Positions 52,475 to 62,396 of a stretch of 64,000 nt of DNA are shown one piece after another. Source of the DNA: Asaia platycodi JCM 25414 (GTDB lineage Bacteria; Pseudomonadota; Alphaproteobacteria; Acetobacterales; Acetobacteraceae); assembly GCF_000614545.1 (NCBI RefSeq), contig NZ_BAKW01000006.1, positions 62,001 through 126,000 of the forward strand, read 5' to 3'. Under the pieces are notes generated by a model that worked only from the letters and a program-made list of their open reading frames with translations, was not told where the DNA came from and searched no databases. Each line of letters starts with the position of its first letter. Position 1 is the stretch's first letter. The position numbers and the translations under genes were made by a program.

Positions 52475-53224
52475 TCAGAAGGAGTCGTCGCCCCAGCCGC
52501 CGCCACCGTCACCGCCGCCACCGCCCCAGTCGCCAGCGTCATAGCTTTGACCTGCATCCTGACCGCCGCCCGCAAACGGGTCGTTACCGGCAGCATCGCC
52601 GTAATTATTGTTGATGATGGTCTCACCACCACCGAAGCCACCGGCGCCCGTATCGTGATGACCGGAAAACAGCCCTTCGATCGCGTTAGCGGCAAGCATA
52701 CCGCCCGCAACACCCGTTGCAGTCGTCAGGGCCGAACCAAGGAAACCCGTACCACGCTGCTGGAACATGCCGGGCGCGTAGCCGGGCGGCAGATTGGCCT
52801 GCGGCGGCGGGGCATAACCCTGGCCATATCCCTGCTGCGGCTGCGCACCCCAGCCAGGCGGCGGACCAGCCTGCTGCTGGCGGTTGGCACCGCCGCCGAA
52901 CAACCCACCGAACAGGCCGCCGCCGCCCTGCGGGCGCTGCTGTTGCGCCTGCTGGAGCTGCGACTGGGCCTGCTGGAGCTGAAATTCGAGCTGGCGGATG
53001 CGGTTTTGCGCCTCGGCCAGCGCCACTTCCTGCACGACAGCCATCTGTGTCACGCGATAGCGGGCTTCGGGATATTTCTGGAAATTGTCGGAAATCCAGC
53101 GATCCGCCTCAGGATCGACCGGGGGCAGATTGGCCGGGGCCTGAGAGCCGCCGAACCCGCTGTTAGGCGCGCCACCGACACGGGCGACGAACTGCGAAAT
53201 AAGATCACGCTCTTGCTGGTTCAT
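52475..53224 (-). CDS. DUF2076 family protein
   Basis: 249 residues from ATG 53224 with a GGAGAG site. N-terminal MNQQERDLISQFVARV is the DUF2076 signature. Then a Gln-rich coiled-coil part (QNRIRQLEFQLQQAQSQLQQAQQQ), a Gly/Pro/Gln-rich linker, a hydrophobic TATGVAGGMLAANAIEGLF segment, and a tail with NNNYG and many Gly and Asp. Function unknown; possibly a membrane-associated scaffold. Own terminator. Confidence 0.85.
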   Translation of the reverse strand: MNQQERDLISQFVARVGGAPNSGFGGSQAPANLPPVDPEADRWISDNFQKYPEARYRVTQMAVVQEVALAEAQNRIRQLEFQLQQAQSQLQQAQQQRPQGGGGLFGGLFGGGANRQQQAGPPPGWGAQPQQGYGQGYAPPPQANLPPGYAPGMFQQRGTGFLGSALTTATGVAGGMLAANAIEGLFSGHHDTGAGGFGGGETIINNNYGDAAGNDPFAGGGQDAGQSYDAGDWGGGGGDGGGGWGDDSF

Positions 53225-53474
53225 GGGGATGACTCTCCATCCGGTCAAAATGAATACGCCCTATAATGTGGTCGGAGGCCGAAAGAGTTGCAAGTGGTCC
53301 GTCTTTCAGGTCGTCAAATCCCGGTTCACACGACCCGGGGGTTCATTATCCGGAGCGCCACGCCCCGTCGGAAACGGTGAGCGCTTGATTGCAGCCGCTC
53401 AATGCTGTGAGGTGCTCTGGAGCTGCGCTCCTAGTCGCTTTACAAGCCCTCCTGATGACAGGAGTTCATGGACG

Positions 53475-54346
53475 ATGATCGACATACAGCCATTGGCGAT
53501 ATTGCGCGAAATCCATCGTACCGGCAGCCTGACCCTGGCCGCCGAGCAGCTTTGCCTGACGCAATCGGCCGTCAGCCATGCCATTCGCCGGTTCGAGGGC
53601 CGTCACAACGTCAAACTGCTCGAGCGTGAAGGACACAAGCTCCGTTTCACGCTGGCCGGGGAGTATCTTCTAGGCCTTGCACAGCGTGTGCTGCCGCAGC
53701 TCGAACATGGTGCAGGCGTGCTCGAGGATTATGCGCGCGGCCGTCGTGGGTCGATCCGTATCGGAATGGAATGTCACCCCTGTCAGGACTGGCTGATGCA
53801 GGTGTCGATCCCTTTCTCGCAGCCTGGCCCGACGTGGAGCTGGACGTCACCACAGCCTTCCAGTTCGGGGGGCTGAGCGCGCTTCTGGGACATGAGATCG
53901 ATATTCTCGTCACCCCCGATCCGACCGAACGTGCCGAACTCGAATTCACGCCCGTCTTCGATTACGAACTGGTGCTGGCTGTGGCCGAAACCCATCCTCT
54001 GGCCCGGAAACATCATATCGAGCCGAAGGATCTCATGACCGAGACACTGATCACCTATCCTGTCTCACGCGAGCGGCTTGATATCTATACGCGGTTTCTC
54101 GTCCCCGCCCACGCCCTGCCGCGCCGACACCGCACCGTGGAAACCACCGACCTCATGCTGCGCCTTGTCGCCTCGGGACGCGCCGTCAGCGCCACGCCTG
54201 ACTGGCTGTTGCGCAAGGTGAAAGGCGTTAAAGGGGTAAGGATCGGAGACGGCATTCTGAAATCCATCCATCTCGGCCATCGTGCGGGCACAGCCCCACC
54301 TTATCTGGACGGATTCATCAACCTCGCTGCCGGCGTCGAGATCTGA
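53475..54346 (+). CDS. metR: MetR-like LysR-type regulator, one frameshift
   Basis: About 291 residues. N-terminal HTH (AILREIHRTGSLTLAAEQLCLTQSAVSHAIRRFE) and the MetR feature GMECHPCQDWL at the start of the effector domain. The frame breaks near 53803 (WLMQ-GVDPFLAAWPDVELDV) with one lost base. MetR responds to homocysteine and activates methionine genes. It lies upstream of mesX-mesD on the same strand, so these are its likely targets. Confidence 0.87.
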
Positions 54347-54444
54347 CTTTACCGCGTCATGCGGCTATCCTGAGGCTGAATTTCCTGTTCATCAAAAATG
54401 GGGCCGAACGACCGCTCGCAATGGCCGCCCGCAAAGGCACCTCC

Positions 54445-54469
54445 ATAACATGACAGATAGTCATGTTAT
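54445..54469. promoter_or_regulatory. Perfect palindrome upstream of mesX
   Basis: ATAACATGAC (54445-54454), spacer AGATA, GTCATGTTAT (54460-54469): a perfect 10-bp inverted repeat in an otherwise plain leader, 125 bp before the mesX start. It has the form of a dimeric-repressor operator but does not match the MetR consensus TGAA-N5-TTCA. Confidence 0.55.
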
Positions 54470-54593
54470 AACGATTTATTATCATTTGTTTTCATGTTTG
54501 TTCCTGCAGGATAACCGGGGCTCGCTCGCTCCGCGCGGCGGTATGAAGAACGTGGCGCGGGAAACAGGATCCAGAAGAGGATGCCCGCCCAAC

Positions 54594-55571
54594 ATGACCC
54601 ATGATTTTGCCTTCACGGTCAAAAGCCTGCGCTTTGACGAGACTTATGCCCCTGCCCCCGGCACAAGGCTGACGACCAATTTCGCCAATCTCGCGAGAGG
54701 CGAATTCCGTCAGGAAAATCTGCGTGCAGCCCTGAGCATGATCGACCAGCGTTTCAACGATCTTGCACGATGGGATAATGCGGAGGGCACGCGCTATGGC
54801 CTCGCGCTCGATATCATTTCCATAGAGATGGCTATCGCGGGTTCCGGCGAGCGCTTCCCGGCCATTGAACTTCTGCAGACCAGCATCCTCGACCACGCCA
54901 CCGGCAGGCGGCTTGACGGTATCGTGGGCAATAATTTCTCGTCCTATGTGCGCGATTACGATTTCAGTGTACTCCTCCCCGAGCATAATCGCGGGCGTGA
55001 CGGCTTTTCCGTACCAGATGATTTCGGCGTGCTGCATGGCAGGATCTTTCAGGCGTTCGTCGCCTCCGAGAGTTATGCCAGCCGCTTCACGAAACGCCCC
55101 GTGATCTGCCTGAGCGTGTCGGAAAACAAGATCTATACCCGCACCATCAATCAGCACCCCGTGCTGGGCGTCGAATACGCGCCCAACGCGACCTCGCTGA
55201 CCGAGCGCTATTTCGGCAAAATGGGCCTGCAGGTGCGGTACTTCATGCCGCGCGGCGCCAAGGCACCTCTGGCCTTTTATTTCTTTGGCGATCTGCTGAA
55301 CGACTATACCCCGCTCGAACTGATCAGCACGATCAGCACGATGGAGACATTCCAGCGCATCTATCGCCCGGAAATCTACAACGCGAATTCTGCCGCTGCC
55401 GCGCGCTACCAGCCCAGCCTCAAACAGAGCGATTTTTCGAATACCCGCGTTGTTTACGACCGCGAAGAACGCACACGCCTCGCGATCGAGCAGGGAAAAT
55501 TCGCGGGCGAGCATTTCATCGCACCTCACAGATCCCTTCTTGACCAGTGGGCGAGTCGGCAAGCCGCCTGA
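54594..55571 (+). CDS. mesX: MesX-like accessory protein of methionine synthase MesD (DUF1852)
   Basis: 325 residues starting MTHDFAFTVKSLRFDETYAP. The gene sits directly before a MetE-core gene, which is the standard arrangement of DUF1852. The family has been described as MesX, needed with MesD for a folate-independent, oxygen-dependent methionine synthesis (established, from memory of the literature). I see no signal peptide or known motif. It ends 59 bp before the mesD start. Confidence 0.82.
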   Translation: MTHDFAFTVKSLRFDETYAPAPGTRLTTNFANLARGEFRQENLRAALSMIDQRFNDLARWDNAEGTRYGLALDIISIEMAIAGSGERFPAIELLQTSILDHATGRRLDGIVGNNFSSYVRDYDFSVLLPEHNRGRDGFSVPDDFGVLHGRIFQAFVASESYASRFTKRPVICLSVSENKIYTRTINQHPVLGVEYAPNATSLTERYFGKMGLQVRYFMPRGAKAPLAFYFFGDLLNDYTPLELISTISTMETFQRIYRPEIYNANSAAAARYQPSLKQSDFSNTRVVYDREERTRLAIEQGKFAGEHFIAPHRSLLDQWASRQAA

Positions 55572-55630
55572 ACGACTCCCCGCCATCCGCTTCGACGTCC
55601 CGACCCGATTCATCTGGAAAACCACGCCTC

Positions 55631-56662
55631 ATGACCAAGCTTCTCCCGACCGCTACCGCTGGCAGCCTGCCCAAACCTTCCTGGCTCGCTGAACCGGAAA
55701 AACTCTGGTCTCCCTGGAAAATGGAAGGGGAGGCACTTGCTGAAGCCAGGCAGGACGCATTACGCGTGTCCCTTCTCGAACAGCAGGTCGCCAGAATCGA
55801 TATCGTCAGCGATGGCGAGCAAACACGCCAACATTTCGTGACGACCTTTATCGAGCATCTTGCTGGCGTGGATTTCGAAAAGCGCGAGACGGTCACGATC
55901 CGCAATCGCTATGAGGCCAGCGTACCAACCGTCGTCAGTGCCGTCGCACGCGAGAAACCTGTTTTTGTCGAAGACGCCAAATTCCTGCGTAAACAGACGA
56001 AAGCCCCGATCAAATGGGCGCTCCCCGGCCCGATGACGATGATCGATACGCTGTACGATGCCCATTACAAAAGCCGTGAGAAACTGGCCTGGGAATTTGC
56101 TGCCATTCTCAACGCAGAAGCGAAAGAACTGGAAGAGGCGGGTGTCGATATCATCCAGTTCGACGAACCCGCGTTCAATGTGTTCTTCGACGAGGTAAAT
56201 GACTGGGGCATTGCCACGCTGGAACGCGCCATCGAGGGGCTCAAATGCCAGACCGCCGTGCATATCTGCTACGGCTACGGCATCAAGGCCAATACAGACT
56301 GGAAGAAGACGCTCGGCCATGAGTGGCGTCAGTATGAGCGCATTTTCCCGAAGCTTCAAACCTCAGCGATCGATCTGGTCTCGCTCGAATGCCAGAACTC
56401 GCATGTGCCGATGGAACTGATCGAGCTGCTACGCGGCAAGAAGGTGATGGTCGGCGCCATCGATGTGGCCAGCAACCGGATCGAGACGCCGGAAGAGGTC
56501 GCAGAGACGCTCCGCAAGGCGCTGCGTTATGTCGATGTCGAGAATCTCTGCCCCTGCACCAATTGCGGCATGGCACCGCTGTCGCGCAACGTGGCCAGAG
56601 GCAAACTCGAAGCGCTGGCAGCCGGCGCCGAGATCTTACGCAAGGAGCTTGTCTGCGACTGA
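55631..56662 (+). CDS. mesD: MesD-type methionine synthase (MetE core domain only)
   Basis: 343 residues, about half of MetE: only the catalytic C-terminal barrel is present. Zinc ligands match MetE: HICYGYG (His and Cys), LECQNS (Glu) and CPCTNCGM (Cys). It lacks the N-terminal half needed for polyglutamyl-folate binding, so the methyl donor is not methyl-THF. With DUF1852 next to it, assignment to MesD is likely. It methylates homocysteine to methionine. A UUCG hairpin follows. Confidence 0.84.
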   Translation: MTKLLPTATAGSLPKPSWLAEPEKLWSPWKMEGEALAEARQDALRVSLLEQQVARIDIVSDGEQTRQHFVTTFIEHLAGVDFEKRETVTIRNRYEASVPTVVSAVAREKPVFVEDAKFLRKQTKAPIKWALPGPMTMIDTLYDAHYKSREKLAWEFAAILNAEAKELEEAGVDIIQFDEPAFNVFFDEVNDWGIATLERAIEGLKCQTAVHICYGYGIKANTDWKKTLGHEWRQYERIFPKLQTSAIDLVSLECQNSHVPMELIELLRGKKVMVGAIDVASNRIETPEEVAETLRKALRYVDVENLCPCTNCGMAPLSRNVARGKLEALAAGAEILRKELVCD

Positions 56663-57037
56663 AGACGCCACGTCAGGCGAAAAGACGCCAGGGTCATTGA
56701 AACAAATATTCCCTGATCCGTAACGATGAGGGCGTGTTCGCACGCCTTCTTCCGATCCGCAGACTTAAGCTTTTCCACGAAAGGTGCGCTCTGAAATGGC
56801 CTAAAGGCTGATGCGCCTGTTCAAGAGCCAGTGTTTCGCGGCGGATCATCTTGATCGCGGCATGGCCAGCGTTGCACTCCGGGGTATTCACGCACGCTCT
56901 CGATAAGGCGGCCAGCGAGTGCGTTCATCGCCTGATACGGCCAGATCGTCGTCGAAACGAAGCAAATTGCTCGTGATTGGCTTGTTCCCGTCATCGGGGT
57001 AGAACGGATCGACTGAACAAGACCGGAGCCTCGATCC
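56663..57037. other. Intergenic region between mesD and glyQ
   Basis: About 375 bp with the hairpin above. A minus-strand open frame at 56694-56891 (65 codons) has no ribosome-binding site and matches nothing I recognise. The glyQ promoter must lie near its right end. Confidence 0.5.
56728..56749 (+). terminator. UUCG-loop hairpin after mesD
   Basis: 9-bp stem with one G-T pair (56728-56736 with 56741-56749) closing a TTCG tetraloop; TTCC follows. About 65 bp after the mesD stop. Confidence 0.6.
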
Positions 57038-57925
57038 TTGACCCCCTTGCCCGAAAACGGCGGACGCCCCCTTTCCTTCCAGGATCTGATCCTGCGCCTG
57101 CATCAGTTCTGGTCGGCACAGGGCTGCGCCCTGCTTCAGCCTTATGACACCGAACTGGGTGCAGGGACGCTCTCGCCGCATACGACGCTGCGGGCATTGG
57201 GGCGCAAGCCGTGGAAGGCCGCCTATGTGCAGCCTTGCCGCAGGCCTTCGGATGGGCGCTATGGCGAGAACCCGAACCGGCTTCAGCATTACTACCAGTA
57301 TCAGGTGCTGCTCAAGCCAACGCCGGAAGACAGCCAGCGCCTGCTGCTCGACAGCTATCGTGCCATCGGCATCGACCCGGAAAAGCACGATATCCGCTTT
57401 GTGGAAGATGACTGGGAAAATCCGACCATCGGCGCCTGGGGGCTGGGCTGGGAAGTCTGGTGCGACGGGATGGAAGTGACGCAGTTCACCTATTTCCAGC
57501 AGGTTGGCGGCATTCCGACTGTCATGCCCTCGACCGAGCTGACCTACGGGCTCGAGCGCCTGGCCATGTATGTGCAGGGCGTCGAGAACGTCTATGACCT
57601 CGATTTCAACGGTCAGGGTCTCAAATATGGCGATGTCTTCCTGCGTGCCGAGCAGGATTATTCGCGTCATAATTTCGAGCTGGCCGATACCGACATGCTG
57701 ATGCGCCATTTCCGCGATGCCGAAGCGGAATCCGTGCGTCTGGCAGAAGCTGGCGTGGCCCAGCCCGCCTATGACCAGTGCGTCAAGGCGAGCCATCTGT
57801 TCAACCTGCTCGATTCACGCGGTGTCATCTCGGTATCCGAGCGCGCTTCCTATATCGGCCGCGTGCGTACCCTCGCAAAGCTGTGCTGCGAAACCTGGCT
57901 TGCTGGCGACGAGGAGTCGAAATAA
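57038..57925 (+). CDS. glyQ: Glycyl-tRNA synthetase alpha subunit
   Basis: 295 residues. [42 protein letters not shown] and [33 protein letters not shown] are the GlyQ signatures. It is the alpha subunit of the heterotetrameric enzyme. The best start is a TTG at 57038, with GGAG nine bases upstream; no ATG lies in a suitable place. It overlaps glyS by one base (TAATG). Confidence 0.95.
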   Translation: MTPLPENGGRPLSFQDLILRLHQFWSAQGCALLQPYDTELGAGTLSPHTTLRALGRKPWKAAYVQPCRRPSDGRYGENPNRLQHYYQYQVLLKPTPEDSQRLLLDSYRAIGIDPEKHDIRFVEDDWENPTIGAWGLGWEVWCDGMEVTQFTYFQQVGGIPTVMPSTELTYGLERLAMYVQGVENVYDLDFNGQGLKYGDVFLRAEQDYSRHNFELADTDMLMRHFRDAEAESVRLAEAGVAQPAYDQCVKASHLFNLLDSRGVISVSERASYIGRVRTLAKLCCETWLAGDEESK

Positions 57926-59991
57926 TGGCCGAATTCCTTCTCGTTCTCGATTGCGAGGAAATTCCTGCCCGTATGCAGGAGAGCGCCGGTCAGGATCTGG
58001 CACGTCTCGTTTCAGAGGCGCTGGCGCCGCTTTCGCCACGCGACGTCACGCCGTTCTGGGGCGCCAGACGGATTGGCGTCAGCCTTCAGATCGACGGGCA
58101 GATTGCTGAATCCACCCAGTCGGAACGTGGCCCCCGCGAGAGCGCGCCCGAACAGGCACTCGCCGGTTTCCTGCGCAAGCATGGCGCTGAACGTGACGCT
58201 CTGGTTCTGGAAAACGGCTTCTGGGTGCTCAATCGCACACTGCCTGCCATCGGCGCCGCGCAGCAGATTGCCGAAACCATCCCGGCCCTGCTCTGGCGCT
58301 TCCCCTGGCCGAAATCCATGCGCTGGGGCCATGGCAGCGCCTTTACCTGGGTGCGCCCGCTTCGCCGCGTGATCTGCCTGCTCAATGGCGCGCTCGTGCC
58401 GTTCAGCCTTGCCACCGAGACTGACGACGCTCATGGGCTCGTTTCCGGCTCACAGACCGCTGGCCATCGCTTCATGGCGCCGGAGCCTTTCGAGGTCACT
58501 TCTTTCGGGCAGCTCAAAAGCGCGCTGTTTGCGCGCAAGGTCGTGCTCGACCCGGCGCAGCGTCTGTCGATCATCCGGGACGGGTTGCAGGCTCAGGCAG
58601 ACAAGGCGGGTCTGACACTCGTTCAGGACGACAAGCTGGTCGAGGAAGTTTCAGGGCTGGCCGAGTGGCCGGTCGTTCTTCTGGGCCGTATCGACGACGC
58701 CTATATGGATCTGCCGCCCGAAGTGATGCAGGTCTCGATGCGTATCAACCAGCGCTATTTCGCCCTGCGCAGCGCGGATGGCACGGCGGCACCGCATTTT
58801 GCCTTCATTGCCAATATGGATTTCGCCGATGGGGGCGCCCTGACCATTGCAGGCAATGAGCGCGTGCTGCGCGCCCGTTTTGCCGATGCGCGCCATTTCT
58901 GGGATCTGGACCGCAAGACGAAGCTTGTCGAGCGTGTCGCTGCGCTTGATGGCGTGACCTTTCATGCCAAGCTTGGCAGCCAGGCGCGCGCGTACAGCGT
59001 ATCGTGACGCTGGCAGGTATCGTGGCCAAGGCCATGGGGCTTGATGAGACGGCACAAAAACAGGCGCAGCGCGCCGCCCTTCTGGCCAAGGCCGATCTGA
59101 CGACGGGCATGGTTGGGGAATTCCCCGAGCTTCAGGGTGTGATGGGCGGCTATTATGCCCGCCATGACAATGAAGGCGATGCCGTTTCTGACGCTGTGGC
59201 AGAGCATTACATGCCACGCGGTCTGAATGACGAGACGCCACGCGCCCCGGTATCGATCGCTGTGGCGCTGGCCGATCGTCTGGATCTGCTGACGGCCTTC
59301 TTCGCCATGGGCGAAACGCCGAGCGGTTCGGGTGACCCCTATGCACTGCGTCGCGCTGCACTCGGCATTATTCGCATTATTCGCGATAACGGGCTGCGTC
59401 TCGATCTGACGACACTGATCGCCCAGGCTGCGCAGAACCTGCCAGAAAATCTGCGTGAAGGCGGCGATCTTGAGGCTCTGCCGGGCTTCCTGGCCGAGCG
59501 TCTGCGCGTTCAGTTGCGCAGCGAAGGCGAACGCCACGACATTCTAGCCGCCGTGCTGGCCGGTGGGCTGGATGGCGATCTGGTGCGTCTGCTGGCCCGC
59601 ACTTCAGCCCTTGCCGAGATGGTCGGCACGGATGACGGGCGCAATCTGCTGGCGGCAAGCAAGCGCGCGGCCAATATCCTGCGCATCGAAAACCGCAAGG
59701 ACGGCCCGCATCAGGCGCGCCTGACCACGTGCTCTACGTGCAGGATGAGGAACGCGCTCTGGGCGAGGCGCTGGAATCTGCACAGACGGCCATTCATGCG
59801 GCTCTTGAACAGGAGCGTTTTGCAGAGGCGATGATCGCGGCAGCTCCCTGCGCCCCGTGCTCGATCGGTTCTTCGAGGTCGTGACGGTCAACGATACTGA
59901 TCCCGCCCGCCGTCTCAACCGCCTGCGCCTGCTGGCGCAGATCGGCGAAACCCTGACCGAAATCGCCGATTTCAGCCAGATCGAAGGCTGA
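57925..59991 (+). CDS. glyS: Glycyl-tRNA synthetase beta subunit, three frameshifts
   Basis: About 689 residues. Starts [17 protein letters not shown], the family N-terminus, with VDFPKSMRWG-like WRFPWPKSMRWGHGSAFTWVRP and YALRRAALGIIRIIRDN. Breaks near 58986 (SQA-RVQRIVTLAG), 59722 (DHVLYVQDEERAL) and 59842 (MIA-SSLRPVLDRFF) are each one lost base, and the last frame ends at 59991 (FSQIEG). It carries tRNA-binding and anticodon domains. Its end nearly abuts the convergent gene at 59995. Confidence 0.94.
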
Positions 59992-59994
59992 GGC

Positions 59995-60396
59995 TCAGCG
60001 CCCCACCGTTTCACCCGGTGGGGCAAGCCCTTGACCGACCACACTGGCATTCTGGTAAGCCGGGCCGAATTGCCCGATGGATGCCCCGGTGACGGGATCG
60101 TGCCCAGGCCGGCCCTCGCCCAGAGGCAGGAACTGCTTCGCAAAATCGACGATCTTCCCGGCTGTCGTGCGGCGTGTCGTAGGGGCGGCCATGGCACGGG
60201 GAAGCGGCGCGGGCTCCCAGTGAACAGCTCCTGACGGTAAGGGCGTCTGCGAGGGGGTGGGCGTCGCGGTTGACGGCATCTCGACATGCAAGGGCAGCAC
60301 GGTCGAAAAACCGCGCGCCAGACAGATCGTCGTGCCCGCCGGGCCATTGCCGAGCAAGAGTGCCGCGAGCACGAGGCGCCGTTTGCATTCTCCCAT
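59995..60396 (-). CDS. Small secreted protein with DxVTGAxxxxFGxAYxN motif
   Basis: 133 residues from ATG 60396. Basic start MGECKRRLVLAALLL with a hydrophobic core and likely cleavage near CLARG. Pro/Thr-rich middle, then a C-terminal DPVTGASIGQFGPAYQNASV segment almost identical in pattern to the secreted protein at 16581-16967. Function unknown. Its last codons contain a hairpin that could end both it and the convergent glyS. Confidence 0.62.
   Translation of the reverse strand: MGECKRRLVLAALLLGNGPAGTTICLARGFSTVLPLHVEMPSTATPTPSQTPLPSGAVHWEPAPLPRAMAAPTTRRTTAGKIVDFAKQFLPLGEGRPGHDPVTGASIGQFGPAYQNASVVGQGLAPPGETVGR
60000..60024. terminator. Hairpin inside the tail of the secreted protein gene, facing glyS
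   Basis: Perfect 9-bp stem GCCCCACCG (60000-60008) with CGGTGGGGC (60016-60024), loop TTTCACC. It begins 9 bp after the glyS stop and overlaps the last codons of the gene on the other strand. Confidence 0.6.
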
Positions 60397-60495
60397 CGCT
60401 TCGCCCTTTGCCGGTGAGATCGTTATCGGAACCACAATCGAAGCCGGATGCAATCAAAAGCGAACAGAGACGACGAATTTGTCTCCCGGCTGCGA

Positions 60496-61422
60496 TCAGG
60501 GCAGCCTGTCGCCCCCTTCCGCCTGGACGGAAATACGTGCTCTCAGATCGTCCAGCAGCCAGCTTCCCGCACGGCCCAACGCGCGATCGCGCATGGTCGC
60601 GGCATAAATGCGCCGTGGCGCTGGCGCGTCGGGGTCGTCATCGATAATGTCGATCTTCACCATCTTGCCCTCGCGTAGCGGTGCCTCGACGAGATAATCG
60701 GGCATACGACACCAGCCCAGACCGCCGAGAAGGAAGTCGAAGCGCCGCCCCAATTCGACAAAACGCCATCGCTTCGGACTCAGCACACCGTAACTCGGCC
60801 CGTCCGGGGCTGACGGGTTCGAGAGAACGAGCTGGACATGCTCCGCGAGATCGGCGCGCGTCACAGGCCGCCCGAGACGGGCCAGTTCGTGGCTGGCGGA
60901 CACGACCGGCACAAGCACCACATCGCAGACAGGTACCGCGATCAGATCTTCAGGGACGCCGAAAAGCAGCACGCAGAGCGCGAGAGACGCATCGCCCTGG
61001 CGTAGACGACGCTCGGCGCCACCCAGCCCTTCGGTCGAGAAGCTGACGGGGAGATGGGGAAACCGCTCCTTCAACGCGCGCAGGCTTTCCATGAACGCGC
61101 CTGTCGGCACGAGGGGGTCGATCGCCACGGCCAATTCCGGCTCGACTCCCTCCCTGATTGCGGCTGTCAGGGCTTCGAACTGCGCCGCGCCCGACAACAC
61201 ACGCCGCGCCTGCCCCACCAGAACCCGCCCCATTTCCGTCAGGGCGGGCTTATGGCCCGAGCGGTCGAACAGAGTAACGCCCTGCGTGGCTTCGAGCGTT
61301 GCGATGGCCTGGCTGATGGCCGATTGCGCCCGGTTCAGCCTGCGTCCGGCGGCAGAAAAACTGCCGGTTTCCTCGATCGTGACCAGCACACGAAGCTGAT
61401 CGAGGGAAAGCGTTCCCAGCAT
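60496..61422 (-). CDS. LysR-family transcriptional regulator
   Basis: 308 residues. N-terminal HTH LSLDQLRVLVTIEETGSFSAAGRRLNRAQSAISQAIATLE, then a LysR effector domain. It is divergent from the dioxygenase at 61499 with a 76-bp gap, the usual arrangement for a LysR regulator and its target. The inducer is unknown. Frame intact. Confidence 0.9.
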   Translation of the reverse strand: MLGTLSLDQLRVLVTIEETGSFSAAGRRLNRAQSAISQAIATLEATQGVTLFDRSGHKPALTEMGRVLVGQARRVLSGAAQFEALTAAIREGVEPELAVAIDPLVPTGAFMESLRALKERFPHLPVSFSTEGLGGAERRLRQGDASLALCVLLFGVPEDLIAVPVCDVVLVPVVSASHELARLGRPVTRADLAEHVQLVLSNPSAPDGPSYGVLSPKRWRFVELGRRFDFLLGGLGWCRMPDYLVEAPLREGKMVKIDIIDDDPDAPAPRRIYAATMRDRALGRAGSWLLDDLRARISVQAEGGDRLP

Positions 61423-61498
61423 CCATCACCCCACACGATAGAATCGATCGGTTTTTTATCTCTGATCGCGACAGAGAAGACAGGATAGGCTCGCTCTC

Positions 61499-62290
61499 AT
61501 GCAACCGAGTTTCTTCATCAATCATGGCGGTGGGCCATGTTTCTTTCTCGAGCCAGGCCCGATGCGCCGCGCCTGGTCGCCGCTCGAAACCTATCTTGCA
61601 GGGTTCGCGTCGGCGCTGCCAGGGCGACCAGATGCCCTGCTGGTCATTTCCGGCCATTGGGAAGGCAGGGTGCCACGTATCCATTTCGGCACGTCGCCAT
61701 CGCTTCTCTACGATTATGGCGGGTTTCCGCCCCATACCTATGCTCTGGAATGGCCCGCGCGGGGTAGCCCCACTCTTGCCGCCCGTGTCGCAACCCTGCT
61801 CGACGATGCGGGTATCGAGACCGAGCGCGAAATGACACGCGGCTGGGATCATGGGGTCTTCGTACCGCTCAAAATCGCGTTTCCAGATGCGGATATTCCC
61901 GTGGTTCAGCTTTCGCTGCGGCAGGATCTCGATCCTGGGGCGCATCTCGCTCTTGGCCGCGCACTCGCGCCATTGCGGACGGAGAATGTGCTGATTATCG
62001 GCAGTGGCCAATCCTATCACAATATTGGCGGGTTTTTCTCGGGCACATCGTCCGATCCGGCTGCGGAATCTTTCGATCGCTGGTTGCAGGCAGCAATGAG
62101 GGACCCTTCCACACGCGAGCAGACATTACGCGACTGGCGCCACGCCCCCGGTGCCCGCGCCGCCCATCCTCGCGAAGAGCATCTTCTGCCCCTGATGGTC
62201 GCCGCTGGTGCCGCGACAGGGGAAGCAGCCTATCTCGATTTCGCCGGTACGGTGCTCGGCAAGCCGCTCTCGGGCTACCGTTTCGGCTAG
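61499..62290 (+). CDS. DODA-type extradiol aromatic ring-opening dioxygenase
   Basis: 263 residues. Family LigB/DODA: metal ligands His9 (NHGGGP), ISGHWEG and DHGVFVPL, with HPREEHLLPL near the C-terminus. E. coli homologue YgiD cleaves L-DOPA. The substrate here is unknown. Divergent from a LysR gene that probably controls it. Frame intact. Confidence 0.88.
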   Translation: MQPSFFINHGGGPCFFLEPGPMRRAWSPLETYLAGFASALPGRPDALLVISGHWEGRVPRIHFGTSPSLLYDYGGFPPHTYALEWPARGSPTLAARVATLLDDAGIETEREMTRGWDHGVFVPLKIAFPDADIPVVQLSLRQDLDPGAHLALGRALAPLRTENVLIIGSGQSYHNIGGFFSGTSSDPAAESFDRWLQAAMRDPSTREQTLRDWRHAPGARAAHPREEHLLPLMVAAGAATGEAAYLDFAGTVLGKPLSGYRFG

Positions 62291-62396
62291 TCTCGCTTCC
62301 AATAGAATAATTCGATTGTTCTGAGCATATCAATCAATTTGAACGATTTAACGCGCTGCCCGATACTCGGCCTCACAGAAAGAAGTGAGGCTGATC

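Noticed and set aside
54377..54391. MetR box TGAA-N7-TTCA upstream of mesX
   Set aside because: The spacer is 7 bases rather than the 5 of the known consensus, so it may be chance.
56694..56891. 65-codon minus-strand frame as a transposase remnant
   Set aside because: No catalytic motif, ribosome-binding site or inverted repeat could be found.
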